Origin: Azoarcus sp. DN11 | Lineage (GTDB): Bacteria > Pseudomonadota > Gammaproteobacteria > Burkholderiales > Rhodocyclaceae | Assembly: GCF_003628555.1 (NCBI RefSeq) | Contig: NZ_CP021731.1 | Location: 3,844,001 to 3,908,000, forward strand | DNA: 64,000 bases | Direction: 5' to 3' | Shown here: positions 47,159 to 56,923 of the stretch, in pieces | Position numbering within the stretch: the stretch's first letter is position 1 | Layout of the letters: each line of letters begins with the position of its first letter | The notes under the pieces: generated by a model | The model's input: only the letters and a program-made list of their open reading frames with translations | Databases searched by the model: none | Told to the model about the DNA's origin: nothing | Program-made: the position numbers and the translations under genes

Positions 47159-48190
47159 TCACGCCAACTGCCGGTTGAAGGCGAGGAACTCCTCGAGCTT
47201 CGCCCGCGCTGCGCCGCTCGCGATGATCTCGCGCGCCCGCACGATGCCGTCGGCGATCGAGCCCGCGAGGTTGGCCGTGTACAGCGCCACGCCCGCGTTC
47301 AAGGTCACGATGTCGCGCGCCGGCCCCGGCTTGTTGTCGAGCACGCCGAGCAGCACGCTCTTCGATTCCTCGGCGCTCTGCACCTGCAGGTTGCGCGTGC
47401 CGGCCATCGCCATGCCGAAGTCCTCGGGATGGATCTGGTACTCGCGGATCTCGCCGTCCTTCAGCTCGCCGACCATCGTCGCCGCGCCCAGGCTCACTTC
47501 GTCCATGCCGTCCATGCCGTAGACGACCAGCACGTGCTTCGCGCCCAGGCGCTGCATCACGCGCGCGAGGATGCCGACGAGGTCGGGGTGGAACACGCCG
47601 AGCAGCGTGTTCGGCGCGCCGGCCGGGTTCGTCAGCGGCCCGAGGATGTTGAACAGCGTGCGCACGCCCATCTCGCGCCGCACCGGACCGACGTTCGCCA
47701 TCGCGCTGTGGTGCGCCGGCGCGTACATGAAGCCGATGCCGGTCGCCTCGATCGAGGCCGCGACCTGCTCCGGCGCGATGCCCAGCTTCACGCCCAGCGC
47801 ATCGAGCACGTCCGCAGCGCCGCTCTTCGACGACACGCTGCGCCCGCCGTGCTTGGCGACGCGCGCACCGGCTGCCGCCGCGACGAAGATCGTCGTGGTC
47901 GAGATGTTGAAAGTGTTCGCGCCGTCGCCGCCGGTGCCGACGACGTCGAGGAAGTTCTGGTCCGGCCCTTTCACCTGCACCTTCGTCGCGAGTTCGCGCA
48001 TCACGGTCGCGGCGGCGGAGATCTCGCCGATCGTCTCCTTCTTCACCCGCAGGCCGGTGAGGATCGCGGCGGTCATCACCGGCGAGATCTCGCCGGCCAT
48101 GATCTGGCGCATCAGCGACAGCATCTCGTCGTAGAAGATCTCGCGGTGTTCGATCGTGCGCTGCAGCGCTTCCTGGGCAGTAATCGTCAT
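47159..48190 (-). CDS. trpD: Anthranilate phosphoribosyltransferase
   Basis: Joins anthranilate to phosphoribosyl pyrophosphate. The 343-aa protein has the PRPP-binding glycine motif [39 protein letters not shown] and FAPAHH-like stretch [20 protein letters not shown]. It lies between trpG (46 bases) and trpC (7 bases) in the operon and is not fused to trpG as in enteric bacteria. Confidence 0.97.
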   Translation of the reverse strand: MTITAQEALQRTIEHREIFYDEMLSLMRQIMAGEISPVMTAAILTGLRVKKETIGEISAAATVMRELATKVQVKGPDQNFLDVVGTGGDGANTFNISTTTIFVAAAAGARVAKHGGRSVSSKSGAADVLDALGVKLGIAPEQVAASIEATGIGFMYAPAHHSAMANVGPVRREMGVRTLFNILGPLTNPAGAPNTLLGVFHPDLVGILARVMQRLGAKHVLVVYGMDGMDEVSLGAATMVGELKDGEIREYQIHPEDFGMAMAGTRNLQVQSAEESKSVLLGVLDNKPGPARDIVTLNAGVALYTANLAGSIADGIVRAREIIASGAARAKLEEFLAFNRQLA

Positions 48191-48236
48191 GGCAATCCTT
48201 GTCTTTTCACGCAGGCCGCGGGCCTGCGCTCGGGTT

Positions 48237-48812
48237 TCATTTGGCGCGGCTCTGCTCGAGAAAATTCCGGAGCATCGCGTGGCCGTGCTCGGTCAGGATG
48301 GACTCGGGGTGGAACTGCACGCCCTCGACCGCGAGTGTCTTGTGGCGCACGCCCATGATCTCGCCGTCGTCGGTCCAGGCCGTCACTGCCAGGCAATCGG
48401 GCAGGCTCTCGCGCTCGATCGCCAACGAATGGTAGCGCGTGCAGGTCACCGGATTGGGCAGGCCCTTGAACACGCCGAGGTTTTCGTGATGCACCGGCGA
48501 CGTCTTGCCGTGCATCAGGCGCTTGGCGTGCACGATCTTGCCGCCGAAGGCCGCGCCGATGCTCTGGTGGCCGAGGCACACGCCGAGGAGGGGGATCTTC
48601 CCCGCGAACTCGCGGATCGCCGGCACCGAGATGCCGGCCTCGGCCGGCGTGCACGGGCCCGGCGAGACCACGAGCTGTTCGGGCTTCATCAGCGCGATCT
48701 GTTCGAGGGTGATTTCGTCGTTGCGATACACCTTCACCTGCGCACCGAGCTCGCCGAAGTACTGCACGAGGTTGTAGGTGAAGCTGTCGTAGTTGTCGAT
48801 CATCAGAAGCAT
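48237..48812 (-). CDS. trpG: Anthranilate synthase component II (glutamine amidotransferase)
   Basis: Supplies ammonia from glutamine to TrpE. The start at 48812 ([20 protein letters not shown]) gives 191 residues. The catalytic triad is visible: Cys in [13 protein letters not shown], and His/Glu in [14 protein letters not shown]. Oxyanion-loop [12 protein letters not shown] is also present. In many proteobacteria the same subunit serves p-aminobenzoate synthase. It starts 82 bases downstream of trpE. Confidence 0.97.
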   Translation of the reverse strand: MLLMIDNYDSFTYNLVQYFGELGAQVKVYRNDEITLEQIALMKPEQLVVSPGPCTPAEAGISVPAIREFAGKIPLLGVCLGHQSIGAAFGGKIVHAKRLMHGKTSPVHHENLGVFKGLPNPVTCTRYHSLAIERESLPDCLAVTAWTDDGEIMGVRHKTLAVEGVQFHPESILTEHGHAMLRNFLEQSRAK

Positions 48813-48894
48813 GGATGCATTCCTTGTTGCACGTCGGCCCGCAGCGTGAGCCGGACGGCGGAAGCGGCGGCGCGCCGGCCGCCGCTCCGCGGGT

Positions 48895-50382
48895 TCAGTC
48901 GATGCGGGTGTCGAGCCCGGATTCCGCCATTTCCGCGGCACGCAGCATCGCGCGCGCCTTGTTCTGCGTCTCGGTCCATTCGGAATCGGGGTTCGAGTCG
49001 GCGACGATGCCGGCACCGGCCTGCACGTGGATGTGACCGTCCTTGATCACCGCGGTGCGGATGGCGATCGCGAGGTCCATGTCGCCGTGGAAGCCGATGT
49101 AGCCTGCCGCCCCCGCATAGATGCCGCGCTTGACCGGCTCGAGTTCGTCGATGATCTCCATCGCGCGCAGCTTCGGCGCTCCGGACACGGTGCCGGCGGG
49201 GAAGGCCGCGCGCAGCACCGCCAGCGCGTTGAGCCCGTCCTTGAGGCGCGCCTCGACGTTGGAGACGATGTGCATCACGTGCGAGTAGCGCTCGATCGTG
49301 AACTGGTCGGTGACCCGCACGCTGCCGGTCGCGGCGACGCGGCCCGCGTCGTTGCGTCCGAGGTCCAGCAGTTGCAGGTGTTCGGCGCGCTCCTTCTCGT
49401 CGGCGAGGAGATCCGCCTCCAGCGCCTCGTCTTCGGCCGGCGTCGCACCGCGCGGGCGGGTGCCGGCGATCGGGCGCACCGTGACGCGCTTGCCCTGCCC
49501 GTCCTCGTCGAGGCGCACGAGGATTTCCGGGGACGCGCCCACGACGTGGAAGTCCTCGAAGTTGAAATAGAACATGTAGGGCGAGGGGTTCAGCGAGCGG
49601 ATCGCGCGGTACAGCGCCATCGGGCTCGCCGCATAGGGCTTGCTCATGCGCTGCGACAGCACGACCTGCATGATGTCGCCCTCGATGATGTACTGCTTGG
49701 CGCGGTTCACCGCGGCCTTGAACGCCTCCTCGCCGAAACTCGACACCGCCGGCTGCGGCTCGGCGTGCATGTCCGCCGGGATCTCGACCGGCTCGCGCAG
49801 GCGCGCGAGGAGTTCGCGCAGGCGCTTCTTCGCGCGCTTGAAGGCGCCCGGGACTTCCGGCTCGGCATACACGATCAGCGTGAGCTTGCCCGAGAGGTTG
49901 TCGACGATCGCGATCTCCTCGGACAGCAGCAGCAGGACGTCGGGCGTGCCGACCGGATCGGTCTTCTGCGCGTGCGCGAGGCGCGGCTCGATGTAGCGCA
50001 CGGTGTCGTAGCCGAAGCAGCCCACCAGGCCGCCCGCGAAGCGCGGCAGGCCGTCGCGCGGCGGCACCTTGATGCGCTCCATGAACTCGGCGACGTAGTT
50101 CAGCGGATCGCCGTAGTCGCGCCGCTCGACCAGGCGATTGCCGGTCAGCAGCAGCGCAGAGCGGCCATAGACCTCGATGCGCGTCGAAGCCGCCAGCCCG
50201 ATCATCGAGTAGCGGCCGAAGCGCTCGCCGCCCTGTACCGATTCGAGCAGGTAGGAATACGGTTCGTTGGCGAGCTTCAGGTAGATCGACAGCGGCGTGT
50301 CGAGGTCGGCGAAAGTTTCGAGCGTAACCGGGATGCGGTTGTAGCCCTGCGCGGCCAGCGCGTTGAATTCCTGCTCAAGCAT
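48895..50382 (-). CDS. trpE: Anthranilate synthase component I
   Basis: Chorismate to anthranilate, first committed step of tryptophan synthesis. The start at 50382 ([19 protein letters not shown]) follows GGAG and gives 495 residues; an ATG 11 codons upstream is less likely. The feedback site [18 protein letters not shown] and the catalytic stretches [36 protein letters not shown] and [20 protein letters not shown] are intact. It is preceded by a Trp-rich leader ORF and hairpins. Confidence 0.97.
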   Translation of the reverse strand: MLEQEFNALAAQGYNRIPVTLETFADLDTPLSIYLKLANEPYSYLLESVQGGERFGRYSMIGLAASTRIEVYGRSALLLTGNRLVERRDYGDPLNYVAEFMERIKVPPRDGLPRFAGGLVGCFGYDTVRYIEPRLAHAQKTDPVGTPDVLLLLSEEIAIVDNLSGKLTLIVYAEPEVPGAFKRAKKRLRELLARLREPVEIPADMHAEPQPAVSSFGEEAFKAAVNRAKQYIIEGDIMQVVLSQRMSKPYAASPMALYRAIRSLNPSPYMFYFNFEDFHVVGASPEILVRLDEDGQGKRVTVRPIAGTRPRGATPAEDEALEADLLADEKERAEHLQLLDLGRNDAGRVAATGSVRVTDQFTIERYSHVMHIVSNVEARLKDGLNALAVLRAAFPAGTVSGAPKLRAMEIIDELEPVKRGIYAGAAGYIGFHGDMDLAIAIRTAVIKDGHIHVQAGAGIVADSNPDSEWTETQNKARAMLRAAEMAESGLDTRID

Positions 50383-50420
50383 GGAGACTCCACGGAAAAC
50401 GGTTCGATTCGGCAAGGGGT

Positions 50421-50473
50421 GCGGGCAAGGAGTCGCCCGCGAAGCAGTCGCGTATTAGTGGCCCGCAGGCCAC
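50421..50473 (-). promoter_or_regulatory. Candidate trp attenuator stem-loops
   Basis: Read on the minus strand, GTGGCC-TGCG-GGCCAC (50473-50458) overlaps the last codons of the Trp-rich leader, and GCGGGC-N8-GCCCGC (50440-50421) follows before trpE. Stalling at the Trp codons could change which hairpin forms. The second hairpin has no clear T run, so termination, if any, may be weak or Rho-assisted. Confidence 0.45.
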
Positions 50474-50553
50474 GAGCGCCAGCCGCGCCAGCGCGGTTGC
50501 GCGGCGACAAACTGGATGCTTTCCTTTACCGAATCCCGGTTCCTGGTGGTCAC
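50455..50553 (-). CDS. trpL: Candidate trp leader peptide with three clustered Trp codons
   Basis: A 32-codon ORF from a GTG at 50553, ending QPRWRGWRSWPAGH, with TGG at codons 22, 25 and 28 and the stop 72 bases before trpE. Trp is rare, so three in seven codons directly before trpE is a strong hint of a ribosome-mediated attenuation leader. The weak points are the non-ATG start, the lack of a good ribosome site, and an open frame that extends into gph. Confidence 0.5.
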   Translation of the reverse strand: MTTRNRDSVKESIQFVAAQPRWRGWRSWPAGH

Positions 50554-50611
50554 GATGTCTCGATCGGATGATGGAGTCTTGCGGCGTTTCTTGCCGAGAT
50601 GCGCCGGAACT

Positions 50612-51289
50612 TCATGCCGCTTCGATGCGGTCGAGCGCCCCGGTAGCGACCGATAGTAGCCCATCGCATTCGATGGTGTCCACCGGCATGCCTTCGCTAT
50701 ATCCATAGGTCACGAGCAGCACCGGCATCCCCGCGCCGCGGGCGGCGAGCGCGTCGTTGGCCGAATCGCCGATCATCAGCGCGCGCTGCGACGGCACGCC
50801 CAGCAGCTCGCAGGCATGGTGCAGCACCGCCGGGTCCGGCTTCTTCACCGCCAGCGTGTCGCCGCTCACGACCGCACTGAAATACGGCGTCAGGCCCATG
50901 CGTTCGAGCAGCGGCAGCGTGAAGGCTTCGGCCTTGTTCGTGACGCAGGCGAGCTTCAGCGCCATGCCCCGCATCGCCTCCAGCGTGTCGACGACGCCCG
51001 GGTAGATGCGCGTGCTCCGGCCATTGACGACGGCATAGTGGCGGCGGAACGCGGCGACCGCGCGTTCGATCTCGTCCTCGGCCGCCTCGGCATCCTCGGT
51101 GAGGCAGCGGCGCACGAGGTTGGGGATGCCTTTGCCGACGAAGGAATGGACCTGTTCGAGCGGGCGCGCCGGACGGCCCATTTCGGCGAGCATCAGGTTG
51201 GCCGCGTCGGCAAGGTCGTGGATCGTGTCGAGCAACGTGCCGTCGAGGTCGAACAGCACCGCCCGCACGGGAAAGCGCGCGAGGCTCAC
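50612..51289 (-). CDS. gph: Phosphoglycolate phosphatase
   Basis: HAD-family phosphatase of 225 residues that removes phosphate from 2-phosphoglycolate, a product of DNA repair and of ribulose bisphosphate oxygenation. It has motif [13 protein letters not shown], motif [13 protein letters not shown], motif III Lys in [15 protein letters not shown] and motif [18 protein letters not shown]. Its start overlaps the rpe stop by 4 bases. The rpe-gph-trpEG order is conserved in many betaproteobacteria. Confidence 0.95.
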   Translation of the reverse strand: MSLARFPVRAVLFDLDGTLLDTIHDLADAANLMLAEMGRPARPLEQVHSFVGKGIPNLVRRCLTEDAEAAEDEIERAVAAFRRHYAVVNGRSTRIYPGVVDTLEAMRGMALKLACVTNKAEAFTLPLLERMGLTPYFSAVVSGDTLAVKKPDPAVLHHACELLGVPSQRALMIGDSANDALAARGAGMPVLLVTYGYSEGMPVDTIECDGLLSVATGALDRIEAA

Positions 51290-51981
51290 TGCTTCACCTT
51301 GGCGAGTTCCGCGCGCAGCTTGGCGATCACGCCGTCGTAGCGGTGGGGATCCGCGTCGCGGCCGGCGCCGAACACCGCCGAGCCGGCGACGAAGGTGTCG
51401 GCCCCCGCGGCGGCGATCTCGGCGATGTTATCGACCTTCACGCCGCCGTCGATCTCCAGCAGGATGCGGCGCCCGCTCGCCGCCTCGTACGCGTCGAGCC
51501 GCTCGCGCGCCGCGCGCAGCTTGGCGAGCGTGCCGGGAATGAACTTCTGCCCGCCGAAGCCCGGGTTCACGCTCATCAGCAGCACGATGTCGATCTCGTC
51601 GAGCGCATGGTCGAGGTAGTGCAGCGGCGTGGCCGGGTTGAACACGAGACCCGCCTGGCAGCCGTGGTCGCGGATCAGCGCGAGCGTGCGATGGACATGC
51701 TCGGACGCTTCCGGGTGGAAAGTGATCACGTTCGCGCCCGCCTTGGCGAAGTCGGGGATGATGCGGTCGACCGGCTTCACCATCAGGTGCACGTCGATCG
51801 GCGCCTCGGTATGCGGCCGGATCGCCTCGCACACCAGCGGGCCGATCGTGAGGTTGGGCACGTAATGGTTGTCCATCACATCGAAATGGATCCAGTCCGC
51901 GCCGGAGGTGATGACGTTGCGGACCTCCTCGCCCAGGCGGGCGAAATCGGCGGAGAGCAGGCTGGGGGCGATTCGGTACAT
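51286..51981 (-). CDS. rpe: Ribulose-phosphate 3-epimerase
   Basis: TIM-barrel metalloenzyme interconverting ribulose 5-phosphate and xylulose 5-phosphate in the pentose phosphate pathway. Start at 51981 ([19 protein letters not shown]) gives 231 residues. Metal and catalytic residues lie in [54 protein letters not shown] and [12 protein letters not shown]. An in-frame ATG 18 codons earlier is unlikely. First gene of the rpe-gph-trp run. Confidence 0.97.
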   Translation of the reverse strand: MYRIAPSLLSADFARLGEEVRNVITSGADWIHFDVMDNHYVPNLTIGPLVCEAIRPHTEAPIDVHLMVKPVDRIIPDFAKAGANVITFHPEASEHVHRTLALIRDHGCQAGLVFNPATPLHYLDHALDEIDIVLLMSVNPGFGGQKFIPGTLAKLRAARERLDAYEAASGRRILLEIDGGVKVDNIAEIAAAGADTFVAGSAVFGAGRDADPHRYDGVIAKLRAELAKVKQ

Positions 51982-52071
51982 TGTCGTGTTCTCCAGGGGG
52001 CTGGCCCCCATTTTAACCTGCGTCTCCGTGGCCATCGCACCGGCTTCCGCAGTGCGGGGCCTGCAATCGAA

Positions 52072-54432
52072 CTAGCGCACGCACACCCTGCGCACCTGCA
52101 CCATGTCGGTGACGCCGGCAAACACCTTCTCGATACCGTCCTGGCGCAGCGTGCGCATGCCTTCGGACAGCGCGAGCACGAGGAGCCGGGCGACGCGCGC
52201 ACGCTCCTGGATCAAGCGCTTGGCCTCGCTGGTGGCGACCATCAGCTCATGCAGGCCGACGCGCCCGCGGTAGCCGCCGTTGCACTCCGCGCACCCCACC
52301 GGACGGTAGAGCGTGAAGCGCCCGTCCGCACCGCCATGTTCGGCCTGCAGGCGAGCCCGCACCGCCGCCCGCGCCGCGACCGGATCGGCCTGGAAGGCGG
52401 GGGTCGCCGCCATGTCCTCGCAGTACTCGTCGAGCATCTGCTGCACTTCGCCCTCCTCCGGGCGGTAGGCTTCCTTGCACTTGCACAGCCGCTTGGCGAG
52501 ACGCTGCGCCAGCACGCCGAGCAGCGCGTCGCCGAAGTTGAACGGGTCCATGCCCATGTCGAGGAGGCGCACGACGGATTCCGGGGCGCTGTTCGTGTGC
52601 AGCGTCGACAGCACGAGATGGCCGGTGAGCGAAGCCTCGATGCCGACCGACACGGTCTCCAGGTCGCGCATCTCGCCGACCATGATCACGTCGGGGTCGG
52701 CGCGCAGGAAGGAGCGCATCATCGTCGCGAAATCCAGTCCCGCCTTGCGGTTCACCTGCACCTGGCGCAGGCCCTTCTGCGTGATCTCGACCGGGTCCTC
52801 GGCGGTCCAGATCTTGGTCTCGGGCGTGTTGATGTGGCCGAGGATGGAATGCAGCGTGGTCGTCTTGCCCGCGCCGGTCGGGCCGCACACGAAGAACAGG
52901 CCGTAAGGCTTGGCGATCATGCGCTTGAGGCGCTCGAGGTTGTGCAGGCTGACGCCGAGGTCGTCGAGCCTGATCGGCTCGCTGTTGCCGAGCAGGCGCA
53001 TCACCACGTCCTCGAGCCCGCCCGCGGTCGGCACCGTCGCGACGCGCAGCTCGATGTCCAGCGGCGCGAACTTGCGGAACTTGATCTTGCCGTCCTGCGG
53101 CTTGCGGCGCTCGGAGATGTCGAGGTCGCACATGATCTTGATGCGCGTCACGAGCGGATTGCGGTAGCTCGCCGGGACCTGGATGTAGGGCACGAGCGTG
53201 CCGTCCTTGCGGAAGCGGATCAGCGTCTTTTCCTTGCCCGGACGCGGCTCGATGTGGATGTCGGAGGCCCCCTGGCGATGGGCGTCGATGATGATCTTGT
53301 TCACGAGCTTCACGAGCTCGTTGTCGGCCGCCGCGGAGACGTCGTCGGCCACCGACCCCTCCTGCTCGTCGTCCGTCAGCTCGTGCAGCAGGTCGTCGAC
53401 CGAGCCGTTCTCGACCGACGGCTCGAAGTACTGGTCGACGGTCTGCTCGAACTCGCAGCACGTCGTCACACGGTAGGCGAGCCTCTTCCTTGGGAACACG
53501 TTCTCGGCGACGCGCGACACGCGCACCTGCTCGGGATCGTAAGTGAGCAGGACGATACCCTCGTTCGTCTCCTCCAGCGGTAGCCACTGGTTCTGCACCA
53601 CGTACTCACGCTTGATGTTGCGCAGCAGGTCCATCTGCTTGACGCGCTCTGAGCGGAAAGGCTCGTACGCGACGTTGAAGAAGCGCGCTGCCGCGTCGCC
53701 GATCTGCGGCAGCGTCAGCCCGTACTTCTGGACGAGAACGTCCTCGACGTGGGCGCCGGTCTCGTGCGCGATGCGCGTCGCATCGTCCATCTCGCCGGCG
53801 GCGATGCGCCCGTCGGCGAGCAGCGCCTCGTAGCGCGAACGCAGCGCGGCCGGCGCATTGCTGCGTTGCGCGAACGCAACCCCCAGCGTCTGCGCGAGCC
53901 CCAGCAGGCCTTCCGTCGCAACGGGCGGAAAATCCTCTCCGCCCCGCGAGTTGACCACCTCGACGACACCGTGCAGCGTGCCGCTGTTCGGATCGATGAT
54001 CGGCGCGCACAGCATCTGGCGCGTACGGTAGCCGCCGAGGGTATCACCGAGGGTGCGAAAGCGCAGGTCCGGCGAGATCGCCGCGAGCTCTTCGGCGTCA
54101 TAGACGTCGCGCAGGTTGAGCGCCTCGCGCGTCAACGCGACATGGCCTGCGATGCTGCTCTCGTCGATCGGCAGGCGCGCGCCGGGCGACACGCCGCGGC
54201 CGGTCTTCACGCGCGCCAGCAGATGCGTGCCACCGTGGTTGACGACGAAGAAGGACATTCGCTCCGCACTGAACAGCGCACACAGATCGGTCGACAGCTC
54301 CGACACGATCTCGTCGATATCCTTGGTCGCGTGGATGCGCGCCGTGATCGCCTGCAGCCCCTTGAAAAAGGCCAGCCGCGCCGCGACCTCCCCCCCGGCG
54401 CCGGGCTTTCCCTGCATAGAGCTGATGGACAT
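52072..54432 (-). CDS. GAF-domain-fused GspE/PilB-type secretion ATPase
   Basis: A 786-aa hexameric-type ATPase. The N-terminus (about 15-185) is a GAF domain (ATKDIDEIVSELSTDLCALF, RQMLCAPIIDPNSGTLHGVVEV). A GspE N-terminal-like domain follows (about 200-320). The ATPase core has ASDIHIEPRPGKEKTLIRFR, Walker A GPTGAGKTTTLHS (517), an Asp box (AEDPVEITQKGL), Walker B DPDVIMVGEMRDLET and a tetracysteine zinc site (CKCK with CAECNGGYRGR). Such enzymes power type IV pilus assembly or type II secretion. No pilin, secretin or platform gene lies nearby, so its machine is unknown. The GAF domain suggests control by a small ligand such as a cyclic nucleotide. Confidence 0.9.
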   Translation of the reverse strand: MSISSMQGKPGAGGEVAARLAFFKGLQAITARIHATKDIDEIVSELSTDLCALFSAERMSFFVVNHGGTHLLARVKTGRGVSPGARLPIDESSIAGHVALTREALNLRDVYDAEELAAISPDLRFRTLGDTLGGYRTRQMLCAPIIDPNSGTLHGVVEVVNSRGGEDFPPVATEGLLGLAQTLGVAFAQRSNAPAALRSRYEALLADGRIAAGEMDDATRIAHETGAHVEDVLVQKYGLTLPQIGDAAARFFNVAYEPFRSERVKQMDLLRNIKREYVVQNQWLPLEETNEGIVLLTYDPEQVRVSRVAENVFPRKRLAYRVTTCCEFEQTVDQYFEPSVENGSVDDLLHELTDDEQEGSVADDVSAAADNELVKLVNKIIIDAHRQGASDIHIEPRPGKEKTLIRFRKDGTLVPYIQVPASYRNPLVTRIKIMCDLDISERRKPQDGKIKFRKFAPLDIELRVATVPTAGGLEDVVMRLLGNSEPIRLDDLGVSLHNLERLKRMIAKPYGLFFVCGPTGAGKTTTLHSILGHINTPETKIWTAEDPVEITQKGLRQVQVNRKAGLDFATMMRSFLRADPDVIMVGEMRDLETVSVGIEASLTGHLVLSTLHTNSAPESVVRLLDMGMDPFNFGDALLGVLAQRLAKRLCKCKEAYRPEEGEVQQMLDEYCEDMAATPAFQADPVAARAAVRARLQAEHGGADGRFTLYRPVGCAECNGGYRGRVGLHELMVATSEAKRLIQERARVARLLVLALSEGMRTLRQDGIEKVFAGVTDMVQVRRVCVR

Positions 54433-54511
54433 GCGGTACCTGCTGAAGGGAACGGTTGAATGGCAAGCATTCGGAACCGGTCATTCTAGCGGCACCCGGA
54501 CGACGGGAGAA

Positions 54512-55279
54512 TCAGAACTCGATGACCTGCCCCTGGTGCAGCACCTCGGCGCGCAGGCGCCCGCCTGCGGCGGCGATCTGCGCCATCACGCGCTCACGCT
54601 GCCCCGGCTTGATATGACTGATATGTACCCTGGGTTCGACCGTGAGATCGTTGAGCAGGCCCGCCACCATGCCCGGACTCATGTGGCGCGACGCCAGCGC
54701 GAGTCCGTGCTGCTCGTCGGAAAAGGCGGTCTCGATGATCAGGTGGCGCAGCCTGGGGCAGGCATTGATCGCCGCGACGAGCTCGGGCGAATACGTGGTG
54801 TCGCCCGTATACACGAGCTGGCCATCGCCGCCGTCGAGGCAATAGGCCACGGCCGGCACGCTGTGCAGGGCCGGCAGGGGCGTGATGGTGCGCGTGCCGA
54901 GCTTCACGGTTTCGCCGACCTTGACCGGCTGCAGTCGCAGGAAAGGCCGGCGCCGATCGGGGATGGCGGTGAAATCGGGCCAGATCAGCCAGTTGAACAC
55001 GTGCGCGCGCAGGATGCGCAGCACCTCGGGAATCGCATACACGGTGATCGGGACACCGCGCATTTCGCCGACGGCATCGACGATCAGCGGGATCGCCGCG
55101 ATGTGGTCCATGTGGGAGTGCGTGACGAAGATGTGATCGACGGCCGCCAGCGCCTCCAGCTCCAGGTCGCCGACCCCGGTGCCGCAGTCGATCAGGATAT
55201 CGTTGTCGGCCAGGAAGGCGGTCGTGCGGGCCTCGGCGCCGCCAATGCCTCCACTGCAGCCCAGCACCTTCAGCTTCAT
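54512..55279 (-). CDS. Metallo-beta-lactamase-fold hydrolase, class II cyclic-nucleotide phosphodiesterase type
   Basis: A 255-aa soluble metallohydrolase starting MKLKVLGCSGGIGGAEARTT. Metal ligands are the HSHMDH motif in VDHIFVTHSHMDHIAAIPL, His in LPALHSVPAVAY, Asp in YTGDTTYSP and His in VHISHIKPG. The GCSGG opening and spacing are like the cAMP phosphodiesterase class II group and RNase Z relatives. Substrate is not proven. It lies 79 bases upstream of the GAF-ATPase and downstream of the FHA gene on the same strand. A link to cyclic-nucleotide sensing by that GAF domain is speculative. Confidence 0.85.
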   Translation of the reverse strand: MKLKVLGCSGGIGGAEARTTAFLADNDILIDCGTGVGDLELEALAAVDHIFVTHSHMDHIAAIPLIVDAVGEMRGVPITVYAIPEVLRILRAHVFNWLIWPDFTAIPDRRRPFLRLQPVKVGETVKLGTRTITPLPALHSVPAVAYCLDGGDGQLVYTGDTTYSPELVAAINACPRLRHLIIETAFSDEQHGLALASRHMSPGMVAGLLNDLTVEPRVHISHIKPGQRERVMAQIAAAGGRLRAEVLHQGQVIEF

Positions 55280-55392
55280 CGTTCCCCGCACGTACACAGC
55301 CGTCCGACCCGGTGGCAGCCGTGTTCCAGTGATTTCCGATACCCTAGCACTGCGCTCGCCGAAGCTGCGTGCAATACGGCACGACGAAAAGT

Positions 55393-56100
55393 TCAGCCTT
55401 GCAGCGCAAAGGCCATGCGCACCCCGGCGATCTCGATGATGTCGCCGTCGCGCAGCGGATGGGCCCCCGCCTCGATCGGCTGATTGTTTACCTGCGGAAA
55501 GCTGGCGCCTTCCGCGTGGGTGATGAAATAGCCCTGCGGGCGCCGGGAAATCACCGCGACCTGCAGGCCGGGCTTGCCCAGCGTGGTCATCGCCTTGGCA
55601 AGCGGGAGCTCGCGGCCGGCAGTCGGACCGCTCAGGACCTTGATGATCCCGAGCCGCGAATCATCGAACGCCGCCTCGGCGGTGACGCTGGCCATCACAT
55701 CCGGCGGCAGCATCTGGGTCTCGCCTGCTGCCGCCGGCGTTGCCGCAGGAGCCTCCTGCGAGGCGCGCAGTTCGTCCGACGGCTCGAAGCGGTCTCCCCG
55801 CGGGCGCCGCTTCGCGTCGGCGAGAAACTTGAGCCGGTACTTCCCCAGTTCGATGACGTCGTTGTTATGCAGCACGCACTTCTTGACCGGCTGGCCGTTC
55901 ACGTAGGTGCCGTTGGTGCTGTTCTGGTCTTCGAGGAAAGCGTCGTCGAGGATGGTCGTGATCAGCGCGTGCTGCCCGCTGATCGCGAGGTTGTCGATCT
56001 GGATGTCGTTGTTCGGCTTGCGTCCGATCGAAACACGCTCCTTGTCGAGGGCGATTTCCTTGAGGACCAGCCCGTCCATGCTGAGGATCAGCTTTGGCAT
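55393..56100 (-). CDS. Protein with two FHA domains
   Basis: A 235-aa cytoplasmic phosphothreonine-reader protein. FHA-1 (about 5-95) is canonical: VSIGRKPNNDIQIDN, SGQHALI and DQNSTNGTYVNGQPV. A Pro/Ala-rich linker (about 110-140) leads to FHA-2 (about 150-232), which is less conserved (TTLGKPGLQVAVISRRPQG, QVNNQPIEAG) and may have lost phosphopeptide binding. It starts 28 bases after the PP2C gene; phosphatase and reader are probably co-transcribed. No Ser/Thr kinase gene is in the window. Confidence 0.93.
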   Translation of the reverse strand: MPKLILSMDGLVLKEIALDKERVSIGRKPNNDIQIDNLAISGQHALITTILDDAFLEDQNSTNGTYVNGQPVKKCVLHNNDVIELGKYRLKFLADAKRRPRGDRFEPSDELRASQEAPAATPAAAGETQMLPPDVMASVTAEAAFDDSRLGIIKVLSGPTAGRELPLAKAMTTLGKPGLQVAVISRRPQGYFITHAEGASFPQVNNQPIEAGAHPLRDGDIIEIAGVRMAFALQG

Positions 56101-56128
56101 CGTTTCCTTTCCTTCATCGAGACGGCGC

Positions 56129-56899
56129 TCATGCGGCCATGCGCGCCAGGATCACGGAAATATTGTCGCGCCCGCCCCGTTCGTTGGCCAGTGCCACGAG
56201 CCGGTCCGCGGCGGCCTCGAGGGGCGCCTGCATCCCGGCGGCAGGTCGCAGCGCCTGCGTGATCACGTCGTCGTCGAGCATGTCGGTGAGCCCGTCCGAA
56301 CACAGCAGGAAGAGGTCTCCCGCACGGGCGGAATGGGTGCCCGGGTCGGGCAGGACGAGCGCCGATACTCCCAGCCCCCGCGTGAGGAGGCCCCGGAACT
56401 GCGAGCGCGCCGCTTCCTCGGGCGTCATGATGCCGGCGTCCAGCAGCTCCTGCAACATCGTGTGGTCGCGCGTCAGCTGCTCCAGGCCGGCGTCGCGCAG
56501 CCGGTACATCCGCGAGTCGCCGACATGGGTGACCACCACGCAATCGGCGAGAAACACGGCCGCGACCAGCGTCGAGCCCATGCCCGAGAGATTCGGGTCG
56601 CGCACCGCCCGCGCGCGGATGCCGGCATTGGCGTCGTGTGCGGCGGCCTCCAGCACGGCCGCGGCCCGTTCGGGCACGCAGGCATCCGGCTCGGCCAGTT
56701 CGCGCTCGAGGCGCTGCAGGGTGGCTTCCACGGCAAGGCGCGAGGCGACGTCTCCGCCGCGATAGCCGCCCATGCCATCGGCCAGCACGGCCCAGCCGCG
56801 CTCCTCGCACACCGCGAGCGAATCCTCGTTGCGTTTGCGCACCTGCCCCACATCGCTGCGCGAGCAGAATTCGAACCGGCCTGGAGACGAGGCGGACAT
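56129..56899 (-). CDS. PP2C-family protein serine/threonine phosphatase
   Basis: A 256-aa metal-dependent phosphatase of the PrpC/Stp type. Metal-binding and catalytic motifs are VRKRNEDSL, VLADGMGGYRGGDVAS, VVVTHVGDSRMYRL, LLCSDGLTDML and ERGGRDNISVILARM. No membrane segment. It should reverse Thr phosphorylation read by the adjacent double-FHA protein. Confidence 0.95.
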   Translation of the reverse strand: MSASSPGRFEFCSRSDVGQVRKRNEDSLAVCEERGWAVLADGMGGYRGGDVASRLAVEATLQRLERELAEPDACVPERAAAVLEAAAHDANAGIRARAVRDPNLSGMGSTLVAAVFLADCVVVTHVGDSRMYRLRDAGLEQLTRDHTMLQELLDAGIMTPEEAARSQFRGLLTRGLGVSALVLPDPGTHSARAGDLFLLCSDGLTDMLDDDVITQALRPAAGMQAPLEAAADRLVALANERGGRDNISVILARMAA

Positions 56900-56923
56900 G
56901 GCGCGGCGACGCCCGGATGCGCC

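Noticed and set aside
51343..53583. 746-codon plus-strand open frame across rpe and the GAF-ATPase
   Set aside because: Antisense shadow spanning two genes and their gap, with no recognisable domain or ribosome site.
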